Positions 16,113 to 25,907 are shown, counted from the first letter of the stretch. The stretch: 64,000 bases of DNA from Kordiimonas gwangyangensis DSM 19435 = JCM 12864 (GCF_000375545.1 NZ_AQXF01000006.1:186001-250000), one strand, 5' to 3'. Notes: generated by a model from the letters alone, not told the origin. Made by a program: numbers and translations.

Positions 16113-16529
16113 TCAGGGACGCAGGCGAATGACCTTGAAAAGCCCGCTTGCGCTTGCAATCGTTCTGCCCTCTACCATCATCATACCCTTGACCGCAACC
16201 ATCCCCTCGCCCGCATCCTCCGCTGTTGCTGTGCCCGAGAGCCACTCCCCTTCGTAGGCGGGGCCGATAAAATCGGTTGTCATGCGGACCGTCACGAAAG
16301 GGGGGTCGGCGATATCAAATACCGCCGTTGCCAAGAGGATGTCCGCGAAGGTCATGATCATGCCGCCGTGGCACGCGCCGCCAGCGTTGATATGCCGTTC
16401 CGCGATACGGAAACCGCGTTCCTTGCCCCCGTCTGTAACACGTTCGAAGATCGGACCGTTTTCCCAGCCGAAGGGACTGTTGGACAGAATAGGGAGGTAT
16501 CCCGCTGGCGGGTTTGCCTTCGCAATCAT
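16113..16529 (-). CDS. PaaI-type hotdog thioesterase
   Basis: The 138-residue protein has the hotdog fold signature of the PaaI/YbgC acyl-CoA thioesterases: INAGGACHGGMIMTFADIL (the helix with the catalytic Gly/Asp region) followed by VTVRMTTDFIGPAYEGEWL and a terminal GLFKVI strand. Such proteins hydrolyse acyl- or aryl-CoA thioesters in the cytoplasm; the substrate is not readable. The ATG at 16529 is preferred. A TTG at 16589 would add 20 residues and overlap the upstream DUF192 gene, without a clear ribosome site. Confidence 0.85.
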   Translation of the reverse strand: MIAKANPPAGYLPILSNSPFGWENGPIFERVTDGGKERGFRIAERHINAGGACHGGMIMTFADILLATAVFDIADPPFVTVRMTTDFIGPAYEGEWLSGTATAEDAGEGMVAVKGMMMVEGRTIASASGLFKVIRLRP

Positions 16530-16566
16530 TTCCGGCGTGGCAGTGCGTGGTTCGCGGCGCGGCAAA

Positions 16567-17037
16567 CTAATTAGCCTTCCAGGCGTCAATTAGTGGATGC
16601 TGGACGCTGTCCCCTGCCTTGATACCAAGTTCGGCAGCGCGGCCGCCTGCGATCTCAAGAACGGCAATGGCGCTGCCAATACTTTGGCGCGGCGTATCGG
16701 TACGCGGCCGTGCTTCACGCACGATATTGAGGATCTTGCCGTCGGAGCGGATGAAAATAATATCGAGCGGGATATAGGTATTCCGCATCCAGAACGAGCG
16801 CGGCGCACTGTCCTCAAACATGAACAGCATGCCGTGATCGGGGGCCAGTTCCCGCCGATACATAAGGCCCATCGCACGCTCTTCATCGGTGAGAGCAAGC
16901 TCTACCTTGAAGGCATGCTCACCTTCGCTGCTGGTCACGATAACAGGATTGGCATCAAACGCTTTTTCTTCGGCACACGCAGGTGCCGCAAAAAGAAAAA
17001 GCACGGCCATGAAAATCATCCGTGCTTTAACCATCAT
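16567..17037 (-). CDS. DUF192 family exported protein
   Basis: The 156-residue protein has an N-terminal signal peptide (about 1-22, MVKARMIFMAVLFLFAAPACA) and a DUF192 domain: VELALTDEERAMGLMYRREL, MLFMFEDSAPRSFWMRNT and PLDIIFIRSDGKI are family hallmarks, followed by AVLEIAGGRAAELGIKAGD. DUF192 proteins are small periplasmic or secreted proteins of unknown function. The ATG at 17037 has GGAG at a 7-nt spacing. It lies between the cold-shock gene and the thioesterase gene on the same strand. Confidence 0.88.
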   Translation of the reverse strand: MMVKARMIFMAVLFLFAAPACAEEKAFDANPVIVTSSEGEHAFKVELALTDEERAMGLMYRRELAPDHGMLFMFEDSAPRSFWMRNTYIPLDIIFIRSDGKILNIVREARPRTDTPRQSIGSAIAVLEIAGGRAAELGIKAGDSVQHPLIDAWKAN

Positions 17038-17091
17038 TTCAATTCTCCGCATTCAGGCAGGAGGAAGCCGTAAGGCTCGGCAACAAGAGAG

Positions 17092-17643
17092 TTAGGCGTC
17101 GCCGGGCAGCGCGATCTGGGCCACAAGCGGACCACGCTCACCAGTACCGATACGCACGCGCACTTCCTGTGCCGGCTCAAGGTCTGTAAGGCCAGCGCGG
17201 CGGAGGGTTTCAATATGAACGAAGATATCCTGTGTGCCTTCTCCCCGCGAGACAAAGCCGTAGCCTTTGGTACGGTTGAACCACTTGACGATCACATCCT
17301 CAAATTCAGGCGATACGTCGATTTCCATACCAGGATGAGAGAAGGAAGAACGACCGATATCCTCAGGCGCTACAGCAGTTGATAGATCAAGCGACTGCAC
17401 GCTGATGGCCTGACGGCCCTTGTCCCGGATTACAGCTTCACAGATTACGGTTGTGCCTTCAGGAACAGACCGTCGTCCAACATTCCTAAGCACGGAGAAG
17501 TGCAAAAGCACATCGCCATCGTCGTCTTCAGGAACGATAAAGCCATATCCTTTGACTGCATCAAACCATTTGACCCGGCCCGTTACCTGCTGGCCAATTT
17601 CATCGGGCCGTTCCTCAGAACAGATCGTACTACGGCCGTCCAT
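17092..17643 (-). CDS. Double cold-shock-domain protein
   Basis: The 183-residue protein has two cold-shock domains, at about residues 18-80 and 115-180. Both show the RNP1-like motif: [19 protein letters not shown] in the first and [18 protein letters not shown] followed by DIFVHIETL in the second. Such two-domain CspA-like proteins are common in alphaproteobacteria, bind single-stranded nucleic acid and act as RNA chaperones. The second domain keeps the FVH motif; in the first it is replaced by LLHFSVL, so the first may bind RNA differently. The ATG at 17643 follows GGGGGGAA. The next gene (DUF192) begins 54 nt downstream. Confidence 0.92.
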   Translation of the reverse strand: MDGRSTICSEERPDEIGQQVTGRVKWFDAVKGYGFIVPEDDDGDVLLHFSVLRNVGRRSVPEGTTVICEAVIRDKGRQAISVQSLDLSTAVAPEDIGRSSFSHPGMEIDVSPEFEDVIVKWFNRTKGYGFVSRGEGTQDIFVHIETLRRAGLTDLEPAQEVRVRIGTGERGPLVAQIALPGDA

Positions 17644-17714
17644 ACTATTCCCCCCTATAGGAATTGCGCGTACAAGCACCAACTCAAAAGTAAATTTTTG
17701 GTTATGCTAGTCAT

Positions 17715-17750
17715 AAAAAGAAGCGCCCGCAACTGTTTTGTCGCGGGCGC
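17715..17750 (-). terminator. Terminator of nhaB
   Basis: On the minus strand, GCGCCCGC (17743-17750) and GCGGGCGC (17723-17730) form a GC-rich hairpin followed by TTCTTTTTATG, about 33 nt after the nhaB stop. Confidence 0.85.
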
Positions 17751-17782
17751 CCCGGGTCAACCTATTGTTTGGTTAACGATTT

Positions 17783-19372
17783 TCAGTGCTCGCCAGCGTC
17801 GCGCGCTTGGCCAACTTTCTCGTGGTGATGCTCGATAAGGTGCATTTCGTACAACTTATCCGTCATCGGCTCGAGCAGGTAAGCCACACCGAGATAGCCA
17901 ACAATCGACATAACAATGGTATATGGCAGCGCCATTTTCACCATGGTCATGTAGGAAAGCCGGATCAGGGGTGCGAGTGCACTTGTCAGCAGGAACAGGA
18001 ATGCAGCTTGGCCGTTAGGTGTTGCCACACTCGGGATATTCGTACCCGTGTTAATCGCAACAGCCATCAGGTCAAACGCGTCACGGCTGATGACATCGTT
18101 CTGCAATGCATTGGCGGTTTCGGTCACATAGACGGTTGCCACAAACACGTTGTCCGAGATCGCGGACAGTACACCGTTCGCGATATACAGCGCCGTGATC
18201 TGACCATGGCCATCAAGGCCAAGAACAAAGTCGGTAACCGGCTTGAAGAGGTTATTGTCGCTGATCACGCCCACGATGGCGAAGAAGACCACGAGGAGCG
18301 AAGTGAACGGCAGCGCTTCTTCAAACGCGTGGCCGATCTGGTGCTCTTCCGTCACGCCCGTGAAAGCGGTTGCGATCACGATAACCGACAGACCGATGAG
18401 ACCAACTTCTGCAAGGTGGAACAGCAGGCCAATGATCAGCCATACTGCAACGATACCCTGCACAACGAGCGCAGCTTTGTCACGCGAGGTGCGGCGTTCG
18501 CCTTGGTAGGCGTCATAGTCCTGCAGGATAGTCAGCACCTTCGGCGGGATCTTGGTGCCGTAGCCCATAATGCCCGTGATCTCAAGCAGCGCACAAGTCG
18601 CAAGACCTGCGAAGAAGACCGGCATGGTAACTGGCAGCATGCGGAAGAAGAATTCTACGAATTCCCAGTTTGCACGCGCGCCGATCATGAGGTTCTGAGG
18701 CTCCCCAACGAGCGTCATCACACCACCCAGTGCCGTACCAACAGCAGCGTGCATCATCAGGCTACGCAGGAATGCACGGAAACCTTCGAGGTCCTGCTCA
18801 TTCAGCTTGTCGAGTTCACCATCGTGCATGTGGTCATGCTCATGGTGGAAATCCTTGCCCGAAGCCACTTTGTGGTAAATCGAGTAGAAGCCGACAGAGA
18901 TCGCGATCACTACCGCTGTTACCGTCAGTGCATCAAGGAATGCCGACAGGAATGCCGCCATAAAGCAAAACAGCATCGAAAGCAGGACTTTGTTACGTAC
19001 TTTCACAAGGATTTTCGTGAAAACGAACAGCAGCATGCTCTTCATGAAGTAGATGCCTGCTACCATGAAGACCAGCAGCATGATGACCGGCAGGCCCATC
19101 TGGATTTCGTGCCAAACCATTTCAGGTGAGGTCATGCCGATCGCGACAGCCTCAAGCGCCAGAAGGCCACCCGGCTGCAGCGGGTAACATTTCAGCGCCA
19201 TAGCAAGCGTGAAGATGAACTCAAGCACCAGCGCCCATCCTGCAACGTAGGTATCTACGGCAAAAAACAGGATCGGGTTGATGATCAGAAATGCAAGAAT
19301 GGTAAGCTTGTACCACTCTGCGGAATTACCCAGGAAATTCCTCCCGGCCGGATTCGCAAAAAGCGACGCCAT
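17783..19372 (-). CDS. nhaB: Na+/H+ antiporter NhaB
   Basis: The 529-residue inner-membrane antiporter aligns along its length with enterobacterial NhaB as I know it: [12 protein letters not shown] at the N-terminus, [56 protein letters not shown] with [28 protein letters not shown] and [20 protein letters not shown]. It exports Na+ in exchange for protons. The ATG at 19372 follows AGAGGG; 27 extra codons upstream lack family similarity. A His-rich loop HHEHDHMHD near residue 200 is a local peculiarity, perhaps metal binding. It is monocistronic with its own terminator. Confidence 0.96.
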   Translation of the reverse strand: MASLFANPAGRNFLGNSAEWYKLTILAFLIINPILFFAVDTYVAGWALVLEFIFTLAMALKCYPLQPGGLLALEAVAIGMTSPEMVWHEIQMGLPVIMLLVFMVAGIYFMKSMLLFVFTKILVKVRNKVLLSMLFCFMAAFLSAFLDALTVTAVVIAISVGFYSIYHKVASGKDFHHEHDHMHDGELDKLNEQDLEGFRAFLRSLMMHAAVGTALGGVMTLVGEPQNLMIGARANWEFVEFFFRMLPVTMPVFFAGLATCALLEITGIMGYGTKIPPKVLTILQDYDAYQGERRTSRDKAALVVQGIVAVWLIIGLLFHLAEVGLIGLSVIVIATAFTGVTEEHQIGHAFEEALPFTSLLVVFFAIVGVISDNNLFKPVTDFVLGLDGHGQITALYIANGVLSAISDNVFVATVYVTETANALQNDVISRDAFDLMAVAINTGTNIPSVATPNGQAAFLFLLTSALAPLIRLSYMTMVKMALPYTIVMSIVGYLGVAYLLEPMTDKLYEMHLIEHHHEKVGQARDAGEH

Positions 19373-19562
19373 AATATATCCCTCTTGACTGTTGCGCCCC
19401 ATTGTCAGGCAGTACTGTGGGAAGCTTTTAAAGACCGCACGATGGCAAATCAAGCCAAACCGGGGGAATTCTGGCTCCGCCTTATCTGCACATCTTGAAA
19501 CAATCGGCCTCTCACACTACCGTTTCGTGAAACACTCAGGCAGCGAACCAAAGTAAAATCAA

Positions 19563-20504
19563 ATGATTAATATCTTCCCCTCACTTTTGACAGAACTGGC
19601 CGCAGGCCGAGCCACGGCGCTCGCAGTTGTCACATCCACATGGGGCTCCGCCCCGCGCCGCGAAGGCAGCCTGATGCTGGTGCGAGAGGACGGAAGTTTT
19701 GAGGGGTCGGTATCGGGCGGCTGTGTCGAAGGCACGGTGATTGCGGAAGCGCAAGCTCTGATTGCCGCAGGAGATAGCTCAAAAAAGCTCGAGTTTGCTG
19801 TTTCCAATGGCGACGCCTTCGCCGTTGGCCTTGCCTGTGGCGGTACTATTCGCATTTCCGTCTTTTCGCTCAATAGTGGCGCAGTACCCGCGGTCGCCTC
19901 AGCCCTTGAAGCAATCAAGCGCCGCGAGTCCGGCGTTCTCGCCTTTAGCTACCACGATATCCCCCCGTCATTCGGCCCTACCCCGTCACCCAAATTGGAA
20001 CAGTTAGACGACACATTGTCACTGCCTGTTGTGCCGCGCCCCCGACTGGATATCATCGGCGCTGTGCACATTGCCCAAGCGCTGGCTCCCATGGCCACAC
20101 GCTGCGGATTTGAGGTCACCGTCATTGATCCACGCGCAAGTTTCATAGAAGCCCGCGAATTTGAGGGCGCAGCGATCATAAGCGACTGGCCCGACGAATA
20201 TCTGGCAAAACACCCACTGGACGGGGCCTCCGCGCTTGTCACCCTGACCCACGACCCCAAACTTGATGACGCCGCGTTGCACCCTGCCCTCAACAGCCCT
20301 GCGTTCTACATTGGCAGCCTCGGCAGCCGGAAAACCAATGCTGCGCGCCTTGAGCGGCTTGAGGCTGCTGGCATTCGCGAAGAAGACCTCGCACGCATCC
20401 ACGGGCCTGTTGGTCTGAACATCGGCTCCAGCACACCAGAAGAGATAGCCGTTTCTATCTTGGCTGAAATCATCCAATGCCTCCGCGTAGGGGGTAAAGC
20501 ATGA
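19563..20504 (+). CDS. XdhC/CoxI family molybdoenzyme maturation protein
   Basis: The 313-residue protein has the XdhC/CoxI N-terminal domain (AVVTSTWGSAPRREGSLMLV, SVSGGCVEGTVI) and the C-terminal Rossmann-like XdhC domain (RLDIIGAVHIAQALAPMATR, then VTVIDPRASF, SDWPDEYL, LTHDPKLDD, YIGSLGSRKTNAARLERL). XdhC proteins bind molybdenum cofactor, add the terminal sulfido ligand with a cysteine desulfurase, and deliver it to xanthine-dehydrogenase-family enzymes. It overlaps the next gene by 4 nt (ATGA), which also handles molybdopterin. No xanthine dehydrogenase subunits lie in the window. Confidence 0.9.
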   Translation: MINIFPSLLTELAAGRATALAVVTSTWGSAPRREGSLMLVREDGSFEGSVSGGCVEGTVIAEAQALIAAGDSSKKLEFAVSNGDAFAVGLACGGTIRISVFSLNSGAVPAVASALEAIKRRESGVLAFSYHDIPPSFGPTPSPKLEQLDDTLSLPVVPRPRLDIIGAVHIAQALAPMATRCGFEVTVIDPRASFIEAREFEGAAIISDWPDEYLAKHPLDGASALVTLTHDPKLDDAALHPALNSPAFYIGSLGSRKTNAARLERLEAAGIREEDLARIHGPVGLNIGSSTPEEIAVSILAEIIQCLRVGGKA

Positions 20505-22087
20505 AATTCGAAGATGTACCGGTGAGCGACGCAGAAGGCTGGGCGCTAGCGCATAGCGTTTCTACTTCCAGCCGAAGGTTGGCAAAAGGAACTGTGCTCA
20601 ATAAAAGCCATATTGAAGAACTCGCCGCTACTGGCGTTGCTGTGATCCACGGCTTTCGTCTCGAGGAGGATGATATTGATGAGGACGAAGCTGCACTCAG
20701 GGCTGCCAATCACCTCGCTGGTTCAGGGCTACGCACTGGAAAACCTACGCGCGGCCGCTGCAACCTTTATGCGGAAGTGGATGGGCTCGTTCTCGCAAGT
20801 GACGGTGTTGATGCCTTCAACGCCGTAGATGAAGCGTTGACAGTTGCAACGCTTGGCAACCTCGCGCATGTGCGCGCAGGGCAACTTGTCGCTACCATCA
20901 AGGTCATCCCCTACGCTCTCAACGCTGGCCGCCTGCAAGCAGCCCTTGTATCACCCAAGGCAATCTCGCTGGCGCCATTCAGGTCTTTCACAGCAAGCTT
21001 CATTGTGAGCGGTATTGAACTCTCTGCCAAAACTCGGGAATTGACGGAGCACCGGATTGAGATGGTCGGCGGGCGCATCACCGACTATGCACAATGCCCG
21101 CACACCATTTGCGCAGTCACCGAAGCACTTGAAACACTGAAAGCCTCAGAAAACGATCTCATCCTTATGCTTGGTGTCTCCGCCATCAGTGATCGGCGCG
21201 ACGTGTTGCCAGCCGCGCTTGTCGCCGCAGGCGGCGAGGTCACACAGCTTGGCATGCCCGTTGACCCAGGCAACCTGTTGATGCTCGGCAAGCTGGGCGG
21301 AAAGACGGTGCTAGGGCTGCCTGGTTGTGCTCGCTCCCCTGCGCTAAATGGTCTTGATTGGGTACTGGAGCGCTACGCAGCCAACCTACCCCTCACCGCC
21401 GCGCACATTCGCGCCATGGGCAACGGTGGCCTCCTGAAGGAAACATCGCTAAGGCCGGAACCTCGTGCACCACGGCGCGAAACTGGCCTGAATGTGCAAG
21501 CTCTTATTCTCGCTGCCGGTAAATCAAGCAGGGCTGGCGATCACAACAAACTGCTGCGCACTCTGAACGGCAAAACCGTCGTCGCAGGAACGGTGGCAAC
21601 CGCCTCCCGCGCGACCGACTTGCGTGCGCTTGTCATAACGGGCCATGAAAGCGAAAACGTTGAAAAGGCGCTGTCTGGCTACAGCTGTGAGGTGTTGTGG
21701 AACGAAGACTATGCAAACGGCATGGGCAGTAGCCTCTCACGTGGCATCCAAAGCCTTTCCGATGACGCTGACTTTGCCCTCATTTGCCTCGGCGACATGC
21801 CGTTCGTGCGTGAAGAAACCATCACAAGCCTGATGCAGACCTCGAAAAAAATCAGCGAGGCACGCATCTTTATCCCGACATTCAACGGGAAACGTGGGCA
21901 CCCGGTGCTTTGGCACAAAAGCCTGTTTGGCGAGTTAAAGTCGATTACTGGCGACAAAGGCGGGCGTGATATTATCAGGCGATATGAGGCGCTGGTGTGT
22001 GAGGTCCCGGTCGCCGACCCTGGCATTCTTATCGACCTCGACACCCCAGAGCTGTTGGCGCAATTTGGCCTCGACCGGGACCGCTAG
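20501..22087 (+). CDS. Molybdopterin-binding / MocA nucleotidyltransferase fusion
   Basis: The 528-residue fusion has an N-terminal MoeA/MoaB-like molybdopterin-binding region (about 1-330; GVSAISDRRDVLPAAL and LGLPGCARSPALNGLDWVL) and a C-terminal NTP-transferase domain (about 335-528) of the MobA/MocA type, with LILAAGKSSRAGDHNKLL as the nucleotide loop, LGDMPFV as the metal motif, and GKRGHPVLW. The C-terminal part probably makes molybdopterin cytosine dinucleotide for xanthine-dehydrogenase-family enzymes. This fused form is known in alphaproteobacteria. Coupling to xdhC by an ATGA overlap supports the role. Its 3' end overlaps the convergent recX gene by 4 nt. Confidence 0.9.
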   Translation: MKFEDVPVSDAEGWALAHSVSTSSRRLAKGTVLNKSHIEELAATGVAVIHGFRLEEDDIDEDEAALRAANHLAGSGLRTGKPTRGRCNLYAEVDGLVLASDGVDAFNAVDEALTVATLGNLAHVRAGQLVATIKVIPYALNAGRLQAALVSPKAISLAPFRSFTASFIVSGIELSAKTRELTEHRIEMVGGRITDYAQCPHTICAVTEALETLKASENDLILMLGVSAISDRRDVLPAALVAAGGEVTQLGMPVDPGNLLMLGKLGGKTVLGLPGCARSPALNGLDWVLERYAANLPLTAAHIRAMGNGGLLKETSLRPEPRAPRRETGLNVQALILAAGKSSRAGDHNKLLRTLNGKTVVAGTVATASRATDLRALVITGHESENVEKALSGYSCEVLWNEDYANGMGSSLSRGIQSLSDDADFALICLGDMPFVREETITSLMQTSKKISEARIFIPTFNGKRGHPVLWHKSLFGELKSITGDKGGRDIIRRYEALVCEVPVADPGILIDLDTPELLAQFGLDRDR

Positions 22088-22656
22088 GGCAAAATATCTT
22101 CGATATCCTCGAGGGTGGCATCCAGCGTTTGAACGCTCAGACCGTAGGAGAAGCCAGCGCGCATCATCGACGCGATCTCTTTTTCGCGTTTACCGTCCGT
22201 GTCTCTGACCTCCCTCCGATACGGGCCAAAACGGCGGCGCCGGACATAAGCTGCTGCCGCTTGGCGGTCAGCGCTGATATCAGCCTCATCGTCACCGAGC
22301 CCGTCAACCGTTTCAGTCGCCACATCGGCTGAGACGCCCTTGAAGCGCAGATCCTGAACAATCTGGCGGGTCGGCTTGCCTTTGCGCAGCAGGCTCTCTG
22401 CGCGGGCCGAAGCATAAGTCTCGTCGTTCACGTAACCATAACGCACGCATTTCGCCACAACGTCAGCTATCCAACCCACTTGTTCCTCGGTTGGGGCAGC
22501 ACCGTCCTCGTTCCTCCTGCGCACTTTGCGCTCAAGCACTTTCCGCAGATTTTCCTGCGTCGAGGCAAAACGCCCCAGATAGTGCAGCGCCGCCCGCTCC
22601 AGATAACCAGCGGTCACCTTGCCTGCGCGTTTCTTCTTGGGGTGCTTCTCGCTCAT
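22084..22656 (-). CDS. recX: RecX-type regulatory protein
   Basis: The 190-residue protein is all-helical with the three-repeat RecX layout: YLERAALHYLGRFASTQENLRKVLERKV, then YVNDETYASARAESLLRKGKPTRQIVQDLRFKGV and a third repeat YVRRRRFGPYR around residues 135-185. RecX proteins bind RecA filaments and dampen recombination. The overall length is usual. recA is not adjacent. The ATG at 22656 overlaps the stop of the aminotransferase gene by 4 nt, so the two are transcribed together. There is no obvious functional link between them. Confidence 0.88.
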   Translation of the reverse strand: MSEKHPKKKRAGKVTAGYLERAALHYLGRFASTQENLRKVLERKVRRRNEDGAAPTEEQVGWIADVVAKCVRYGYVNDETYASARAESLLRKGKPTRQIVQDLRFKGVSADVATETVDGLGDDEADISADRQAAAAYVRRRRFGPYRREVRDTDGKREKEIASMMRAGFSYGLSVQTLDATLEDIEDILP

Positions 22657-23849
22657 GCCTTCAGCGCGTCGACCGCCTCAACAAAACGGTCAATTTCCTC
22701 TGACGTATTATAATAGTGGGGCGAAACACGCACCGTCGTCTCAATCCCACGGCGCTCAAGGTCCAGCCGCGTGTGCAGCACGTTTGCGACCTGCACACCA
22801 ATATTCTGTTCCGCGAGGTGTGCCTTCACCTCCGCCGCCGCCATACCCGTTTTATTGAATGTAATGATAGCTGCCGATGCATCCTTTGGGCAGGTCCCGG
22901 TCACTGTTTTAAGCGCATAAAGTTTTTCGCGCAGCTCCGCCGCGCGCATCTGTGTGGTCGCAAAAGCGCGTTCAGAGCCGAGCGTGCGCAGATAGTCAAT
23001 GGCGGCACCGAAACCAAGCTGGTTGCCAACACTGCGCTCCCAGTCCTCATAACGCCGCGCATCAGCCCGCAAATCATATTGTTCGGGGCCCACCCACACA
23101 GCCGCTTGGTTGCTCATCATTGCGGGCTCAAACGCATCAAGCGCACGGTCGCTAATATAAAGGAACCCCGTCCCGCGCGGACCGCGAAGGAACTTGCGCG
23201 ACGTACCGGTCATCATATCGCAGCCGAGTTCCTCCACATTGACTGGAAGTTGCCCAACAGCTTGGCACGCATCCAGCAGATAGAGCACATCGTGTGCACG
23301 CGCTATTCTGCCAACCTCAGCCACAGGGTTCACCTGACCGCTCGAAGATGGAACGGTCGCAATTGCCACGAGCTTGGTGCGCTTGTCGATCAGGCTTTCC
23401 AGATGCTCAAGGTCGAGCTTGCCCTCAGTGTCGGGCCGCGCCACACGCACCTCCACCCCATGTCGCTTTGACTGGGCAAGAAAACCAACATAGTTGCTGC
23501 AGTATTCGTTGTAGGCCGTGACAATATTGTCGCCTTTGCTAAGAGGCACGCTATAGAACGCCTTATTCCAGGCATCAACAGCACTACTGGTGAGCGCGAA
23601 GTTGCGCAGGTTGCCGCCCAGCAAGCTCGCAAGAGACGCGTAAACCTGCTCATGCGCCTGAGACTGTTGCTCCTGCGCCACATAGCCGCCTACTTTTTCC
23701 TCAAGCGCCAGATGCGCACGCACTGTATCAAGAACAGGTTTAGGCATGAGGGCCGCGCCACAGTTGTCCAGGTGCAGACGGTTGAAAACCGCAGGAGTAT
23801 CCGCTCTCGCCCTTTCAATTTCATCGTCCGAAAATGGCAAAACGGTCAC
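22653..23849 (-). CDS. Class V aminotransferase (cysteine-desulfurase-like fold)
   Basis: The 398-residue PLP enzyme has a fold-type I layout: LHLDNCGAALMPKPVL at the N-terminus, ATVPSSSGQVNPV, YLLDACQAVGQLP (PLP-binding Asp and Gln) and TGTSRKFLRGPRGTGFLY containing the Schiff-base Lys. It belongs to the class V family with NifS/Csd and isopenicillin epimerase-like members. The missing mobile catalytic Cys region argues against a confirmed desulfurase. The start is a GTG at 23849 preceded by GGGAGG; longer in-frame starts upstream have no ribosome site. Its stop overlaps the recX start. Confidence 0.85.
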   Translation of the reverse strand: MTVLPFSDDEIERARADTPAVFNRLHLDNCGAALMPKPVLDTVRAHLALEEKVGGYVAQEQQSQAHEQVYASLASLLGGNLRNFALTSSAVDAWNKAFYSVPLSKGDNIVTAYNEYCSNYVGFLAQSKRHGVEVRVARPDTEGKLDLEHLESLIDKRTKLVAIATVPSSSGQVNPVAEVGRIARAHDVLYLLDACQAVGQLPVNVEELGCDMMTGTSRKFLRGPRGTGFLYISDRALDAFEPAMMSNQAAVWVGPEQYDLRADARRYEDWERSVGNQLGFGAAIDYLRTLGSERAFATTQMRAAELREKLYALKTVTGTCPKDASAAIITFNKTGMAAAEVKAHLAEQNIGVQVANVLHTRLDLERRGIETTVRVSPHYYNTSEEIDRFVEAVDALKA

Positions 23850-24116
23850 AACTGCCTCCCTTTTGTCCCTGTCATTTTTTAGCCGCAATCCGACCCTATC
23901 CAGCGCTGTCACGCGCAATTTGGGCCAGAATTAACTTGCGCCGCATGGATACAGCCTGTAATTCAGCCCTAATATCCGTGCACGCGACCGTTCGTGAATG
24001 AACAGGGTAAAGCTGGTCGAAAGCAAGTGTTTTTTGGCCCGCACAAGAGTGTGCCAGTTTTAAGTTTTAGCCACGGCCTCGGGCTTCCCAAGGCTTGCTA
24101 TTGTTGTTTTTGTAGG

Positions 24117-24139
24117 GTCCGGCTAAAGTAAGCCGGGAC
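24117..24139 (+). promoter_or_regulatory. Leader hairpin overlapping the ligase ribosome site
   Basis: GTCCGGCT-AAAGTA-AGCCGGGAC can form a stem with one bulge whose 3' arm contains the GGGA that would serve as Shine-Dalgarno for the ATG at 24144. It may limit translation of the first gene of the ceramide operon. Confidence 0.35.
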
Positions 24140-24143
24140 AATT

Positions 24144-25895
24144 ATGGTTGAAGCCAACGGTATGAAGGTAGAGACGCCTACACAAGATCCCACGCTCAAG
24201 CGGCGGTATGCGGATTTTGATACGCTCGTAGAAGCGATTGAGTACGCGGCAAAAGGTCAGCGTGGTGCAAATTTCTATAATGCCCGCGGTGACTTGACCG
24301 ATTCTGTTACCTGGGCAGAGGTGCGTGACCGCGCTGAGCTTATTGGTCGCAAACTCGTGGCTATGGGCTTCGAGGCCGGTGACCGCATCGCCCTGATCGC
24401 TGAAACCAGTGCCAATTTCGTCGCCTTCTTTGTGGGCTGCCAGTACGCTAGTGTACTGCCTGTACCCCTGCCCTTGCCGACAAGCTTCGGTGGTAAAGAC
24501 GGCTACGTTTCCCAACTCCAGATGCAGATGAAAAGCTGTGATGCCAATGGTCTTATGGCGCCTGCCTTCATGTCAGAAATTGTTGAGGAAGCTACCGCGG
24601 ACATCACGCTGCGCTTCAAGGGTTCCTACGAAGACTACATGGCTGCCAAAGGCAAAGGTGAACTTCGCCTCCCAAAGACCGACGATCTGGCTTACCTTCA
24701 GTACAGCTCGGGCAGCACACGTTTCCCACACGGCGTTTCCGTGACACACCGTTCCCTTCTCTCCAATACCCACGGCATGGCGTATCATGGCGTAGGCATC
24801 GGCGAGAACGATCGCTGCGTGTCCTGGCTGCCGTTCTATCATGACATGGGCCTTGTTGGCACGCTCCTGACGACCATGACATGCCAGGTGTCGGTTGACT
24901 TTATCCCGACTGAAGAATTTGCCCGCCGCCCACTGAGCTGGCTGCGTGTTATCAGCCGCAATAAGGGCACTATCACTTATAGCCCGACCTTCGGCTTTGA
25001 TATCTGCGCGCGCCGTGCTGCGCTGCGCTCCAGTGCGCTTGAAGATCTCGATCTGTCGACGGTTCGCGTTGCAGGGTGTGGTGCGGAGATGATCCGCCCT
25101 GACGTGCTGCGTCACTTCTATGAAACCTTTGAACCCATTGGTTTCAAATGGGAAGCTTTCCTGCCGAGCTATGGCCTTGCTGAGTGTACACTCGGCGTGA
25201 GTTTTGGCCGTGTTGGTGTCGGCATCGAGGTTGACCTTGTTGAAGAAGCTGCCCTCACCGGCGACAAGCATGTGCTTGTGAATGGCAAGGGCGAGGATGC
25301 CCGCGTTCGTGAAGTTGTGAACTGCGGTGTGCCACTGCCGGAATACGACATCGAAATCCGCAGCGATGACGACAAGGCCCTGCCTGAGCGGCAAGTTGGC
25401 CGTGTATTCCTGCGCGGTACCTCAGTCATGAAAGAGTATTTCAATGACCCTGAGACGACCCGCGCAGTGCTAAGCCCTGAAGGCTGGCTCGACACAGGCG
25501 ACATGGGCTACATGAAAGACGGTTGCATCTATATCGTTGGCCGCGCAAAGGATATGATTATCGTGAACGGCCGCAACCATTGGCCACAGGATATCGAGTG
25601 GGCTGCGGAGCAGCTTCCTGGCGTAAAAACTGGTGATGTGGCTGCCATCTCGGTACCCGGCGAAAACGCTGAAGAGGTTCCGATGATCCTCGCCCAGTGC
25701 CGTTTCTCGGAGCCTGCTGACCGCCTCAAATTTGTGGAAGACCTCAAGCGTCATATCCAAAAAGCGACCGGTATCAACTGCATGATCGAGCTTGTACCAC
25801 CACGCTCCCTGCCCCGCACATCGAGTGGCAAACTGAGCCGGGTAAAGGCCCGCAACCAGTATCTGTCCGGTCACCTGCAGGCACTGGCTAGCTAG
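24144..25895 (+). CDS. Fatty acyl-AMP ligase / acyl-ACP synthetase
   Basis: The 583-residue ANL-superfamily enzyme activates a fatty acid with ATP. Motifs are YLQYSSGSTRFPHGVSVTH (P-loop), SWLPFYHDMGLVG, YGLAECTLGVSF, WLDTGDMGYMKDG and a late Lys in RTSSGKLSRVKARNQYL. The FAAL-like layout indicates transfer to an acyl carrier protein rather than CoA. It is the first gene of a four-gene set with a reductase, ACP and serine palmitoyltransferase, as in Caulobacter, where an acyl-ACP synthetase loads the dedicated ACP for ceramide synthesis. Its promoter should lie in 23850-24116. Confidence 0.9.
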   Translation: MVEANGMKVETPTQDPTLKRRYADFDTLVEAIEYAAKGQRGANFYNARGDLTDSVTWAEVRDRAELIGRKLVAMGFEAGDRIALIAETSANFVAFFVGCQYASVLPVPLPLPTSFGGKDGYVSQLQMQMKSCDANGLMAPAFMSEIVEEATADITLRFKGSYEDYMAAKGKGELRLPKTDDLAYLQYSSGSTRFPHGVSVTHRSLLSNTHGMAYHGVGIGENDRCVSWLPFYHDMGLVGTLLTTMTCQVSVDFIPTEEFARRPLSWLRVISRNKGTITYSPTFGFDICARRAALRSSALEDLDLSTVRVAGCGAEMIRPDVLRHFYETFEPIGFKWEAFLPSYGLAECTLGVSFGRVGVGIEVDLVEEAALTGDKHVLVNGKGEDARVREVVNCGVPLPEYDIEIRSDDDKALPERQVGRVFLRGTSVMKEYFNDPETTRAVLSPEGWLDTGDMGYMKDGCIYIVGRAKDMIIVNGRNHWPQDIEWAAEQLPGVKTGDVAAISVPGENAEEVPMILAQCRFSEPADRLKFVEDLKRHIQKATGINCMIELVPPRSLPRTSSGKLSRVKARNQYLSGHLQALAS

Positions 25896-25907
25896 GGCTA
25901 TTCAAGC

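Noticed and set aside
16089-16245. N-terminal extension of the small conserved protein
   Set aside because: The extension overlaps the thioesterase gene in another frame and is Gly/Cys-rich with no ribosome site, so the start at 16089 was chosen.
17786-19129. Long plus-strand open frame antisense to nhaB
   Set aside because: It is the opposite-strand shadow of a clearly real nhaB; composition is His/Gln-rich and unlike a folded protein.
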